Shown: positions 10,594 to 21,140 of the stretch, one piece after another
Layout: the number at the start of each line of letters is the position of its first letter
Numbering within the stretch: position 1 is the stretch's first letter
NCBI RefSeq assembly: GCF_963678635.1
Contig: NC_087066.1
Location: 26,255,453 to 26,319,452 of the forward strand
Direction of reading: 5' to 3'
DNA: 64,000 nucleotides
DNA from: Symsagittifera roscoffensis
Taxonomy: Eukaryota > Xenacoelomorpha > Acoela > Convolutidae
Translations under genes and position numbers: made by a program
The notes under the pieces: model-generated
What the model was told of the DNA's origin: nothing
Seen by the model: only the letters and a program-made list of their open reading frames with translations
Databases searched by the model: none

Positions 10594-13192
10594 AAATATT
10601 CATATTTCTCCAACTCTTTTTTCTAATACTCTCCGATCAGAACATAAATACTTCTCCCCGCACAGGACCTCAAGACTTATTAGTAACACATTACGATTGT
10701 GAAGAAAATGAACAAAAAACTTTACACAAATATGCAATAAATCAAGTATCACAATGCGAAACGGAACCACAAGCTATAGAAACTACAAATGTAAAAGCGA
10801 CACTATATTCAAAAGCCCGAGCAACAACAGTCATAGAATATAAATTTACAGCAACATTTTCCAAAAAGAAAGTACATTGATCACAAGTTTCAAACGGAAA
10901 TAAAAACCGACTTGACCACGAATCATTCTACCAAAGTAATATAGAACGACTTCTACATCTAAATCCCGATGATTGTAAAAACGAACTACTCAGATTAAAC
11001 ATCACAAGAAATAAAAACACCGACAGAAAACTAGTATATTTTCAAGTTTTTGCCGATTCTGTACATCAAGCAGAACTTGAAAGATATCAAGGACATATAA
11101 AAATAGATGAAAATTACCCATACAATGGCGCACACGGAAGATTAACTTATGACATACACGATAAGCACTGGATACCACACATTGGTATAAATAATCCATC
11201 AAACTGCAAAGCAGACACAAAAAATAGAGGATATCAAGAAATAATGGTTTTCGATTGGAAAATACAACTCGAAAAAATACAGCTCACACGAGATTTATCT
11301 GATAACACAAGGATCTATCAAGGAATAAGACTACCTTGTAAAAACGATCAAGGATATTGTGATCCTACAACACGGACACAAGCAACAATTGTTTGGTTTC
11401 CCGAAGATACCTGTACAACATTTCAAGTAGCAAAAATACACGCTCGAATGATAAAATTTCACGAAAAATATTTTATACAATCAATTCCATATGAACAAGT
11501 CAATCCATAACGAAAACAAAGTACTGATTTTCGAAATATCCATAATATAGAACATAAATTAACACGTTTTCAAATATATCAAGAAACAGAACTCGCATGC
11601 AAATACAGAAACCCACTTCACAAAACACAATATTCTGAAATATTAGTTGAATACGAAAAAGGTTTCGACATGACCACTGGAAAAAAAAAATTGACCCTTA
11701 TGCCACAGGTCATCCTCTACACGAAGGAACATCTTATATACCAGTTAACTTTCAAAAAAGTAATGGTCAACCTGGTGGACATCTAAAGCCACATGACACA
11801 AGAAGCACACGTTTACAAGAACTATCACTAATGAATAATTCTTATTTTGGTAATATCCACCATGATATCCACTTAGATATGAAATTAGACTACACGATTA
11901 GTCGAATTTTTCAAGAAATGTCACTCTCCAAATTAGAAACACTTCACCAACTATGCGAAATAGAAAGGACACAAATTTTACAATCACTTGCACTCGCAGT
12001 AGTAAAACCACCTATGCAAGATATTTATTATCAGGAAATAGATCAAATTTTCTAAACTACGAAGGAAAAATTTTATGGTTTTATACTTGTACCAAAAAAG
12101 TATCACCACTATATGTTTTTGAAGATAAAAGATGCTATAAAAGAATCCCTATCTTTTATAAAAATAAAGTACATTTTGTTGACACACTTTCAAGACGAAC
12201 ATATTTTTGGGATACCACAGTCCCATGTGGATCAAAAAATAGCCACAATGTAGTACAATTGAACCCTGATGAAGATAAATATTATCTTCTTACCCCATAC
12301 CCCACGTTAATGCAATCACTCCAAAAATTTTCACCCGAAAGCATCAGAGCTATTGCTCGTAACCCAAACATTGATTTACAATCAATTGGAATATATTCAA
12401 AATCCGATATCCAACACCACATTAGAACACAACAATTCCAAGAATTATTAACACAAATGGACACTATACAATGACAATCAATTGAGCAAAACTTACGCAA
12501 ACTTGCCGAAACCGCAGGATTTGCAGATATCTATACACAAGATTATAGCGGATATTTTAAATACATTAAAGACTATATATATCTAAACGGTGAAAAATAC
12601 AGACCACAAGATATTTCACCTATAAATATTTTTAGCTTTGTTACACTAAAAAATGAAATTCTCGATTTTCTAGGATGGCCCTATTACATCTTAGAAAAAT
12701 TAACTATCTTATACGCAATGTTAAACTTTATAGGATTTCTTTTTCACTTTTAAAAGGAATCTATAATACATGCGCTATACACACACAAGTAAATAGACAA
12801 GCAAGTGTAGCACGCATACTATTTGCAGAATTTTTTGGAATTTTTTCATTATCAATAAACAAAATTCTTCTAGACGCACAAATAAAAGAATATAACACAA
12901 AAATAGCGACAAGACAGAACACGTACGACGAAGAACATAATAATATAGAAGTAACGCCTACAGCACCACAGTTGCCACCCCTACCAGATAACCATCCATT
13001 ATCCTTAGTCCCACGTAATTTCCGAAACCTAGCAATAACACATAACCCAAATGTTAGACCAAACATATCGCAAAGTCCCATACAACATATAATGACACAT
13101 CATTCACAAGATGATAATACATATGAGCAAATTATAGAACAACCCCATACCACCGCTTTTCAGTCTCAAAATAATATTTTTTTTAGCCCACG

Positions 13193-13196
13193 ATGA
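13193..13196 (+). promoter_or_regulatory. ATGA stop/start overlap between env and ORF Y
   Basis: The env frame ends in TGA (13194-13196) and ORF Y starts with ATG at 13193, sharing two bases. The flanking sequence CCCACGATGAGCCGACAA is identical in copy C at 55948-55951. This is the classical overlap used for termination-coupled reinitiation in several viruses. Confidence 0.6.
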
Positions 13197-15001
13197 GCCG
13201 ACAACTTGGATCCCTACACCGCTCAAATTCCCATCCAACCAACCTCAACACTCCAATTACAATAATCCCACTTTTTGCTTTCCAGCCACCCAATTTTCCT
13301 ACTATTAATACAACATCAAGCATGAATTCGGATACTAATTCAGATATTTCAGTTTTATACTCCATTTCACAACTTAATAACCCTAATATAGAAACCCCTG
13401 ATGAATTTGCAGACTCCGAACCATCTCCATCTAATAATTTTCAAACCAACTCCTCCGATTTTTCAAAGCCCCCTTTTCAACCGATCCCACTAAATAATCC
13501 ACACCCGTCCGTTTCTACTCCCTCTTATGCTTCACAAGTAACCCCAACCTATTCTCCATTTCATTCCGACCGATCATCTAATTCTCCCGATACTCCCCAA
13601 ATCTCCCAAGAACTCGATAATTTTATCACCCTACAACAACAGCTAATACACCCTAACACCCTCACTCTAAATCAAATTTCATCCACAATAGAATGCTCAA
13701 ACCCACCTACTCCTACACCCTCCTCAGCTTATACTGCATCATTAGCACAATCATCCACATCCACCGAATCATCAAATAGCACTAACCGAGCTTATCGCAC
13801 TTTTAAAAGAAAATTACCAAACCATTCATTCCCGACCAAACCAGGAACAGCCTGCGAATATATTTATCATCCACACCACACCAACACGAAAGATTTTCTA
13901 GCAATCACCTTACCTTCATTCCCACAATATACTTTAAACACACCTAACGACACTAACGACACACGTAGTTTTGTAGATGAACACGTTTTAATGCCTGCAC
14001 TTCATTGGACAACCTATTATCATTTTACTAATCCCCTTTGCCTGCCATTATCTAGTACTCATAACGATATAGAAAGGAATAAAGATATGCTATATCGACT
14101 CACCACACCACTAACACATCGACAATTTACTTATGTAGGATATAAAAAATCACTAAAAACCTTCACTGCACCCCGAGCTAACGAATTTACAATAGAATAT
14201 TACGACCATAATATCATCCGAACCAATCAAGACCAATTTTTAGATGACGACCGCTTCGCTAACCCACAACCAACAGAAAAATTCTTCATCAAAACACCAT
14301 ATGTATTCACACTCAATATTTTTGATCGAAAATATGATCACATCATTTCTGAAGCACTAACTGATATGTAAGCTTACGAAAATTTTAAAGAAAAATTTCA
14401 ATTATTTTCACTAACCTTCCACTTCCTTGCACCACATGAACGCGAGTTGCACTGTTCACACGACATTATGTTACGCACTAAACAAACTCACACATATACA
14501 TACTATCGCTTCATACAAAATCATTTTGATCTACATACTCCATCAAGACAACCACACCATAGTTTTCAGTTTCTTAACTCTAAGTAGACTTCGCCATTTT
14601 TTCTAAACTTCACCTATTGCATCAAAGATACTAACCTCCACGGCATCCTCCGCAATTATGACCCAATAACACAAATGTATATATTTTGTCCCATCACGAA
14701 GACCTTTAATGCTGAAGAATCCAGACCCTTCCTTATCCCACATGAATTTATCCAACCTGTAGAAATCCCTATATTAGAATTTATTCACAATACTAAATAC
14801 AATCACAAAATATATAATCTCAATCAAAACACACCTTATGAGTTTGCAGTAGGCACCGAAGAACTATAAACTATTAAAGCACTTCAATTGCTTTGGCCAC
14901 TGCTCCAAATTAAAAACATCATTCGCATACTAGCAAAATTACTAACAAATTCAGACATGATACACGATATCTTCCCCCACGGTTTTTTCCCAGACGACTA
15001 A
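13193..15001 (+). pseudogene. ORF Y (copy A), unknown ~600-codon protein after env
   Basis: The frame is open from the ATG for 392 codons and, after nonsense codons at 14369, about 14586 and 14867, continues in the same frame to TAA at 14999-15001 (603 codons). Copy C has sense codons at the first two sites and at 14867, so these are private lesions. The N-terminal about 200 residues are Ser/Pro/Thr-rich. The C-terminal part is globular and conserved: FVDEHVLMPALHWTTYY, ELHCSHDIMLRTKQTHTY, EELxTIKALxLLWPLL, and a terminal DIFPxGFFPD. There is no signal peptide or anchor. I recognise no family; a tegument, matrix or RNA-binding role is only a guess. Confidence 0.6.
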
Positions 15002-15850
15002 CAGGTAAATATAATTTACAAATATTCGTAACTAATAAATTTAAATTAATACTAACCATTCTTTACTCATGTTTCTTTTAGATTTTTAGTCTTCACACCA
15101 TGATTATCTGCAAAAAACAGAAAAGAAAAATAAAAAATAAATTTGTTAAAATTATTCTAAGCTTCATTAAAATTTTGCACAAGATAATATAAAAAAATTC
15201 ATACCAATGTAGTAAATTAATTTATAAATTGTTTCCCCAAAAGCAGTAAATTTAAATATGATGAAAATTTATAACTTTAAATTTCCCCCAAAACTAGCAG
15301 TAAAATTAAAATTCTATGTAATAAATTGATAAAACGAAAATGCAGTACTAACCTTTTCATATTTTCATTCACTCGCACAAGAATTCTATCCAAACTCGCA
15401 CAGCTCGCCCACGAAGAATTGTTTAGATAATGAATTTCAGTTTCAAGTTTTCACACTCAACAACTCTAACACACGATAACAAGTTTCAAACTTTCCTTAA
15501 ACCCGGTTGGAAAGGAATTATATACTAAACCAAACTAACCAACGCAGCTTACTAAACACCACAAATCATAAAATAACAGCATGACTAAGAAAAGAAAACC
15601 AACGGTACCCAAACAGGATTAACCCAGTTTAAAACTGGATAAATTATTCTTTTGAAGACTATTATAAAGTCTAAGAAAGAAATAATAAAACACAAAAATG
15701 TCGAAAGACAAACCCATGACAAAAACAATTTGATTTTTTGAAAAAAGGACATAACCAAAGGAACATAAGAAAGACCAACATAAACCCAACATAAAACGTT
15801 ATCACATAACAGGACCTCTCAAAGAAACCGCACGAAATCATACTCCCACT

Positions 15851-15915
15851 CCTGGTCTAACCCACCAGAGAGGACGTCCTGAGCATGCTCTATAGCCGGC
15901 CTAACCCACCGCGCT
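15851..15915 (+). promoter_or_regulatory. Cluster of three hairpins, two with the same 9-nt loop (copy A)
   Basis: Hairpin 1 is CTGG/CCAG (15852-15855 with 15865-15868) around loop TCTAACCCA. Hairpin 2 is the palindrome AGGACGTCCT (15871-15880), followed by the palindrome GAGCATGCTC. Hairpin 3 is AGCCGG with CCG-bulge-GCT (15894-15915) around loop CCTAACCCA. Copy C has the same order at 58204-58271, with stem 2 opened by a GAA loop and both outer loops CCTAACCCA. This looks like a conserved RNA structure. It is not a tRNA by my reading. Confidence 0.5.
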
Positions 15916-16159
15916 ACATCCACGCTTTGTGACCACACTTCTATTTTTAATAAGAGGTACTCAAGGGTGAGTAACTCTTCAAAGTAACCGAACTAAAACA
16001 AAATGCTTTTGTGAAAACAACTAACTAAATTCATAAATAAAAAACTGAACTAATAAAAATTTTATAAAACGTAAATCATACCTTGCAGTATATAAATCAG
16101 CACACAACAACAAAGACGAACATCCAATGACAAAATGACCCCACTACACCCGAACAAGA

Positions 16160-16384
16160 ATGGCTAACCACAACCGATATGCCGTCCACAATCACGACTC
16201 AAAGGATTTAGAGTACGACTTGACTTCGCAGAAAATGACTTCATTGAACTAGACCAATGACCACCTCGATGTTCAAGTTTAAGTACAGATCCGAGTTACA
16301 AGGCATCCCCTCCACGCACAATCTCCACGCCATTCCCAGACGAGGTTGAACCCAAAACAAGTTCTCTACATAATACAGAAAAAC
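16160..16384 (+). pseudogene. Remnant of the small 3' ORF (copy A)
   Basis: It starts MANHNRYAVHNHDSKDLEYD, aligning residue by residue with the open 71-codon frame of copy C (58520-58735), but has stops near 16248 and 16282. The order and distance to the 3' LTR match copy C. There is no recognised domain; the sequence is rich in His, Asn and Gln. Confidence 0.45.
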
Positions 16385-16606
16385 CCGTCATAGCAAACCA
16401 TTTTGAAATCAGATTGATTTCGTTGGGAAACACAGTCGTTGTCACAAGAAGACACGACGATTGATGCCCCTAACTCCAGCGTCCTGGAACTTCTCTAACA
16501 AGAGGAACCGGACAAGAATACGATGTTCGCCAAATACCAACGTTCATCATCCATCCTTTGAATTGCAGAAAGATAATTCTAAAAAATTCTGTAAAACCCG
16601 GATGAG

Positions 16607-17016
16607 TGGAACCTGATCTAAACTATATTTTATGATTGGATAAATTAGATATTTTACCACTGTAAAGTATTTAATATTAACCAATCATGATCCATCTAAC
16701 TAACAACCCACTTATTTGTAAGTGCTGAAATTACTTGTAATTTCAGCACCAGAGAGATTTGAATTTAACTTAGAAATTAGTTTTCTCTCCAAGAGAACTT
16801 CAGCAGCCGCAACAAACCAGTATACTCTAGATCTATTGAGCCTAGCAGAGACTAGTTAAACACCCTGAGACTAGAAAGTATAAGAGTAAGATTAGGATCG
16901 GTATTAGACTAAGAAGTTGCACGAATCTATCCGGCCGAAAATAAGATAGCGTGACGAGCAGACGGTGTACCCTATCCGAAATTACTCTATGAGTTAACCA
17001 CATCGGTTCTAACTCA
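16607..17016 (+). repeat. 3' LTR of copy A
   Basis: It runs from TGGAACCTGATC to AACTCA (TG...CA ends), by comparison with four other LTRs in the window. It contains the 12-bp stem hairpin (16722-16749) and a TATA-like TATAAGAG (16879-16886) followed by the shared GGTATTAGACTAAG block. Homology to the other LTRs stops right after AACTCA. No matching target-site duplication can be tested because the 5' LTR is outside the window. Confidence 0.8.
16722..16749 (+). promoter_or_regulatory. LTR hairpin with compensatory change
   Basis: The left arm is GTGCTGAAATTA, the loop CTTG, and the right arm TAATTTCAGCAC, a perfect 12-bp stem. The same hairpin occurs at 19269-19296, 30345-30372, 38382-38409, 59021-59048 and 63183-63210. 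In the C and D copies the ninth-tenth pair region is CTA/TAG, and here it is TTA/TAA, with both sides changed together. Confidence 0.7.
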
Positions 17017-19155
17017 GAGTGTAAGAAACGGCTTTTCTGCCGAACTAATAGCAAAATAATTTTCTCATAGATGAGCGTGAGTGAGACAACTCGACATTTA
17101 AACATACAAGTGTCGGCCAAAAATCACAAATTTACGTCTTCATGTGTTTCTTAATCCAGTCGTGGTAAGTGGATTTCTTTTCAGCAGAAGTCTTGAATGA
17201 AGCAGTTGCGTACAAACAGTCTTCATTTAGTCTTCATTTAATCCAAAAGATCTGGGGTTGGAAGATAATAACTTGTTCATGTTAGTTTGATCAAATATAT
17301 CGCGGGAATATATCGCGCTTTAATTGTCACGATTTGGTCATACTAGCAACTTTTAAAACTAAAAATTTTAAAAAAATGATCACAAAATGAAATCTTTTTC
17401 GCATTAGAACAAAAAAAATTGGGGAGAAAAATAATAAAACTATAATGGTCTGGAGAAAACAAACAATCCCGTGCACAAAAAAATAAAAATTATATCACGA
17501 TTTAACTTTTTTCCTCTCATCGCCGCATTTGAGCTTTGATTTTGAAAAAATATATACAAAATAATGCGATCTGATGAGAAATGCTTATCGTATATTTCCA
17601 TGGTCAAAAAACTTTAGGAAAACAGCATAATAAGCCATTGTCTATGCTCGGAAGTTTATGATAGACATTTTTAATTGTTTTTAATGATACCCGCACCGAA
17701 GTTTCATGGGTAATAATCGATTATAATGGATTTTCGTTGACTAAAATGTTGTCAATATAATCAATTATCATTTCAAATTTAGACCACGTAATCGATTTTT
17801 AATCGATTATAATCGATTTTCTTGGAAAAATTTAAATCCATTATAATCCATTATAACAGATTATAATGGATTTTTATTGACTAAAATGTTGTCAATATAA
17901 TCGATTATCATGTCAATTTTAGACCACATAATCGATCATTAATCGATTATAATCGATTATTTTTGAAAAATTTAAATCCATTATAATCCATTACAATCGA
18001 TTATAATCCATTTTTCTCACCAATATAATCGAATTTTTTTTCAACCCTGAATACAATATAATCGATTATAATCCATTTTTTTTTTCAAAAAAAAAATCTT
18101 GAAAAGCCAATAATTTGCTTAATGTTCGGAATCAGCTCTCTCATGCCTCATCTTTTAAAAAGCATACAAAAGATGTAAAGTTACAAAACAAAATATAAAA
18201 GGAGCAATTTACGATTTGAAATTTTTGAAAGTTAAATAAATTTTGAAGTTGCGTTCACTGCAAAGTTTTCGATTCCAATCATGGTTGAATTGGAAAATTA
18301 ATTGATTGTGTTATTATAATCGATTAAAAATGGATTACTTTGCTTTTAAAACAAGTTATATTCGGATTATATTGCATAGAAAAATAGTATCATGATAATC
18401 CATTTTTAATCGATTATAATCGATTATTTTTGTAGTTTTATTGAGACTGTCAACAAAAATCCAATATAATCGATTATTATCCATGAAAATTCGGCGCGGG
18501 TGGCGACGAGGAAGTGTTTTGGATTTAGTTGAGCTAAGTCTTTGTGCGGCAACATTATCGTCTCGCTGCTTTCTACGAAACTTCTTAATATAATTCTTCA
18601 CAATTTGGAGCCTCATTTTTTATACTGTGGTTTTTTTCATTAAAAAAGTGCGTATAAGAGCATAAATACAATTATATTCAACGTTTAGAAGCTTATTAAT
18701 CTATAATATTCATGTATAAGTGAGTGCGGGGAGTAGGGAAAGAAGTGGGAGTGTTTTTTTTTAAATTTGTATCTATGATTTAAGCTACCGTTCTTCCTTC
18801 CTCACCTGACATTAAAACAATTTTATTGAGTAACCATTGATTTTTCGAAGTTGTTTGTGAGAAACATATGTGTTTGTTTTTGCGTATTGCAGCCACTCAA
18901 CAAATGACTTGTCATGAAAATTGGAAATTCTCGGACCGATGTAGGAGAGGAGGCAGGGGGTTTGGGCGGATGCTCTTTCTACTTCTTGGATTCGCCCCCT
19001 CCACTCAGGAAAACATAAGTTTAAGTCGAAAAAATAAAAAAAGATGCAGGTTGAAGGGGAACCGTATAAGAGTCATCAACTGAAACGCATTTGAAAAAAC
19101 TACAATTTTGTCGAAACTGTCCCATCTTTTCATGGATATTGACATGTTTGTCCAT
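17017..19155. other. Sequence between copies A and B, no confident gene
   Basis: About 2.1 kb of AT-rich sequence. Visible parts are a remnant of the AAATGCTTATC-type foldback motif near 17580, an array of AATCGATT palindromes (17708-18480), and unremarkable sequence with GGGGAG-rich tracts from 18720. A minus-strand open frame of 86 codons (18356-18616) starts in the palindromic array and is not recognised. No splice-linked gene could be assembled by eye. Confidence 0.5.
17708..18480. repeat. Array of AATCGATT-type palindromes with a 140-bp tandem pair
   Basis: The 18-bp perfect palindrome AATCGATTATAATCGATT occurs at 17801-17818, 17941-17958 and 18409-18426, with many half-sites and CCATTATAATCC variants between. 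Two neighbouring units are tandem with a period of 140 bp (GACTAAAATGTTGTCAATAT at 17739 and 17879). Confidence 0.8.
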
Positions 19156-19534
19156 TGAACTCCAATCAAATCTAAACTACATTTTATAAACCAATTAAAT
19201 TTTTGATAAATTACCTCTATAAAATTTTACTAATCAATCATATTACTAGCATAGAGGTTTCTTTGTAAGTGCTGAAACTACTTGTAGTTCCAGCACCAGA
19301 ACAATTTGAATAAATCTTAGAATACAGTTGTTCTCCTTCTGAATAAACTCCAAGAACTAACTCGCGAAAACCATATACACTAGATCTATTGAGACTAGGA
19401 GATATAAGAGTGAGGTTAAGATTGGTTTTAGACGTTGCATGAATCTATTCGGCCGAAAATAAGATAGCGTGACGAATAGACGGTGTACCTTATCTGAAAT
19501 TTTTCTTTGAGTACAGGCCAAAGGTGATAACTCA
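19156..19534 (+). repeat. 5' LTR of copy B
   Basis: It runs from TGAACTCC to AACTCA. It holds the hairpin at 19269-19296 (one mismatch in the stem), TATAAGAG at 19403-19410, and the TATCTGAAATT block. The left boundary is less certain than the right, which is set by where homology with the other LTRs stops. Confidence 0.75.
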
Positions 19535-19535
19535 T

Positions 19536-19560
19536 TGGGTGCAAACAAAAGTCTCGAACA
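19536..19560 (+). promoter_or_regulatory. Candidate primer-binding site and adjoining hairpin (copy B)
   Basis: Immediately after the LTR lies TGGGTGCAAAC, compared with TGGTGCGACCAG in copy C. A TGG beginning a few bases after the LTR is the usual form of a tRNA primer-binding site. It runs into AAGTCT-CGAACA-AGACTT, a six-bp hairpin whose equivalent in copy C is GTCTC-GAAT-GAGAC. I could not name the tRNA. Confidence 0.4.
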
Positions 19561-19651
19561 AGACTTTAACTAACTTAGAATTAGACAAAAAACCTAGAAT
19601 TAGATAATTGCAAAATTGCAAAATTTGAATGGAATAGATAAATTAATAGAA

Positions 19652-19855
19652 ATGTCTCTACGTCTAAATAAATCTACGCCAACTTTTCGAACAATACAAG
19701 AAACACCAGGTATTGCAAGTAGGCCAAGATCAAGGCGTGAACAACGATCAGGAAACGGACCAATCTACTACATGATAGTACGACGGAAACTGGAACAAGT
19801 TTTTGTATTTAGAACACTTTATGCAGAAAATTTGTATTTTTTTTTATTGACATGA
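19652..19855 (+). CDS. Leader ORF downstream of the 5' LTR (copy B)
   Basis: A 67-codon frame starting MSLRLNKSTPTFRTIQETPG, opposite number of the 68-codon frame of copy C at 38764. Both start with ATGTCTCTACG and end at nearly the same length, with conserved FRTI, RxRRE/RTRHD, MVVR/MIVRR and FVFRTL/FTFRVL patches. The protein is basic with a hydrophobic end. Persistence of an open frame in the most decayed copy suggests it was coding, but the function is unknown. Confidence 0.5.
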   Translation: MSLRLNKSTPTFRTIQETPGIASRPRSRREQRSGNGPIYYMIVRRKLEQVFVFRTLYAENLYFFLLT

Positions 19856-20330
19856 GAATAAAATGAAGAATAACTCTTCAATAATCCATTTGTTGCTAAA
19901 CCTACTATTTAAACAATAACGACTGATAAAAAGAACACAATTCGTGTCCCCCAAATTCTGCAGCAAATCAAAACTTAACTAAAAATCAATGTTACTTTTT
20001 TGAATTAACACACATAATTTTTCTCATCTCAGCTTCGTCACCTGAAACATAACAGCATAAAATTAAAAAAATAATATCATTTAAGCATTAACTTTTTAAT
20101 TTTTTTAAATTTAACATTTTCCCATAATAACTTATCAAGGCTTATCCTTGCTTTTCCATAATTTTCTTTTGTTTCATAAACAGATTATTAAAGTGTTCCT
20201 TGGACCTTTTCTTTCACTTCGACCTAAATTTATTTTTTTTATCACCAATCATCAAGACTTCCCTTGCATCAATTCAGAACAATTTTGTTCTCAAAATAAA
20301 CAAAATAAACTTTTAAAAAAACTTTCAAGC
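19856..20330 (+). other. Leader region of copy B up to the gag deletion
   Basis: Non-coding. Shared with copy C are the CATCTCAGCTTC(G/A)TCACCT block (near 20027; 39177 in C), the hairpin CAAGG-CTTAT-CCTTG at 20136-20150, and GAACA-ATTT-TGTTC at 20277-20290. Near 20330 the sequence switches directly to the end of protease, marking a deletion of gag. Confidence 0.6.
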
Positions 20331-21140
20331 AAACAGTTCATATCACAGATATAAAACACAATATTGTTGGAATATCATTATTTACTAAATATGTCCCACC
20401 AACAATATTCTAAATAGCAAATTACACATAAAGGATAAATACACAAGATTGAAAAACACATCTTTCAGCTTCTTTCAAAGATTAAATAAAAAACCTGCAT
20501 TTTTCTAGAAACTTTACCCTATATACAACCAAGAACGAAAACAGCTGAAACCAATAGCAGGATTTGTCTATAACTTCTCAATAACTCAAGTCCATCAATA
20601 CAATATAGAACAAAACAAATAACGACTATATATGTCCGACCTTGATTTCAAACCAATTCATAAGTTTTTCCGAGTAACAACCTCATCAATCAATTACACA
20701 AAAAATACGTTCAGATAGAAATTATTTTACATTTTTGCGCACGTATGCTTAATTTATCAATATAAAGTAATGTTACCCCTAGGTCTTTGAGGATACTTTG
20801 AAATAAAAAAACAACGAGCAAGTTAAGTTCAAATTCACATGAAAGATAAAGTCAATAGATTACTAGATATCTTAGAAGAAAACGAAGTCATTTCTCCTGC
20901 TAAAAAAGAAGATCAACCAAAAAGAAACACATTCATAAATCCCGTTATCATCCTCACTAAAGCAGAATCATTAAAAAACGTTCTAGATGCTAGATACCTC
21001 AATTCACTTATTGACTAATCTAAATGTAACTGGCCCATAGAACCAATTCAAGTATTTCTCACAAAAAAACGGAAAATATTTTACAACAGCTGAGATGAAC
21101 AGTGCGTACAATCAAATGCCACTAGATGAACAATCACGAA
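20331..21140 (+). pseudogene. Protease tail and truncated reverse transcriptase (copy B)
   Basis: The protease end (SDIKHNIVGIS-like block near 20340) is followed by the RT start at 20632 (MSDLDFKPIHKFFRV). Internal deletions remove the part before LEENEVISPAKKEDQPK. The fragment ends inside the first catalytic block (FTTAEMNSAYNQMPLDEQS near 21075-21135) and is joined to the RNase H end, so the YXDD active site is absent. Confidence 0.75.

Larger units (their letters stand above)
10581..13196 (+). pseudogene. Envelope-like glycoprotein ORF (copy A), broken
   Basis: The span is 872 codons with several stops and shifts (for example the TGA at about 10878, the stop at about 11508, and breaks near 11680, 12050, 12470 and 12750). 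The first residues form a signal peptide (hydrophobic run after MYILK). The ectodomain has an early YDC motif and several spaced cysteines, an invariant block (WIPHIGINNPSNCKAD) and a block with PCKNDQGYCDPTT. Near 12690-12870 two hydrophobic segments flank a short basic loop, fitting a membrane anchor, and then a Pro/Gln-rich cytoplasmic tail runs to the TGA that overlaps ORF Y. The position after integrase plus signal peptide and anchor argues for env. The source family is not determined. Confidence 0.7.
15002..16606 (+). other. 3' non-coding region of copy A with structured blocks
   Basis: From 15002 to 15540 the sequence is AT-rich with repeated GCAGTAAA-type words (near 15241, 15296 and 15341). 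Shared with copy C are CACAGCTCGCCCACGAAGAA near 15397, ACCCGGTTGGAAAGGAATTA near 15502, a cluster of three hairpins (15851-15915) and a short degraded ORF at 16160. ACTCA-AGGG-TGAGT near 15959-15972 is a further short hairpin that copy C keeps with a different loop. Its role, such as RNA stability, export or packaging, is inference. Confidence 0.6.
1..17016 (+). mobile_element. LTR retroelement copy A (Ty3/Gypsy class, env-bearing), 5' end outside window
   Basis: The order gag nucleocapsid, protease, RT, RNase H, integrase with GPY/F module, then extra ORFs and an LTR marks a Metaviridae (Ty3/Gypsy) element that carries an env-like gene. The window starts inside gag, so the 5' LTR, leader and capsid are not seen. 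The 3' LTR ends at 17016. The 3' half (9000-15001) is the best preserved of the three copies. Gag is tandemly triplicated, RT is frameshifted at its active site, and integrase, ORF X, env and ORF Y each carry lesions, so the copy is not autonomous as it stands. Confidence 0.9.

Noticed and set aside
15870-15890. Hammerhead ribozyme (GTCCTGAGCATGC resembles part of the core)
   Set aside because: The CTGATGA and GAAA core elements are missing in both A and C.
15830-15960. tRNA or tRNA-derived SINE on the minus strand (a TAGCGCGGTGGGTTAGGCC string looks like an A box)
   Set aside because: No proper B box, anticodon arm or acceptor pairing, and the GGTGGGTTAGGCC string occurs twice as loops of separate hairpins, which fits the hairpin cluster better.
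18356-18616. 86-codon minus-strand frame with an Arg/Lys-rich start
   Set aside because: Half of it lies in the AATCGATT palindrome array, no motif is recognisable, and there is no second copy to test it.
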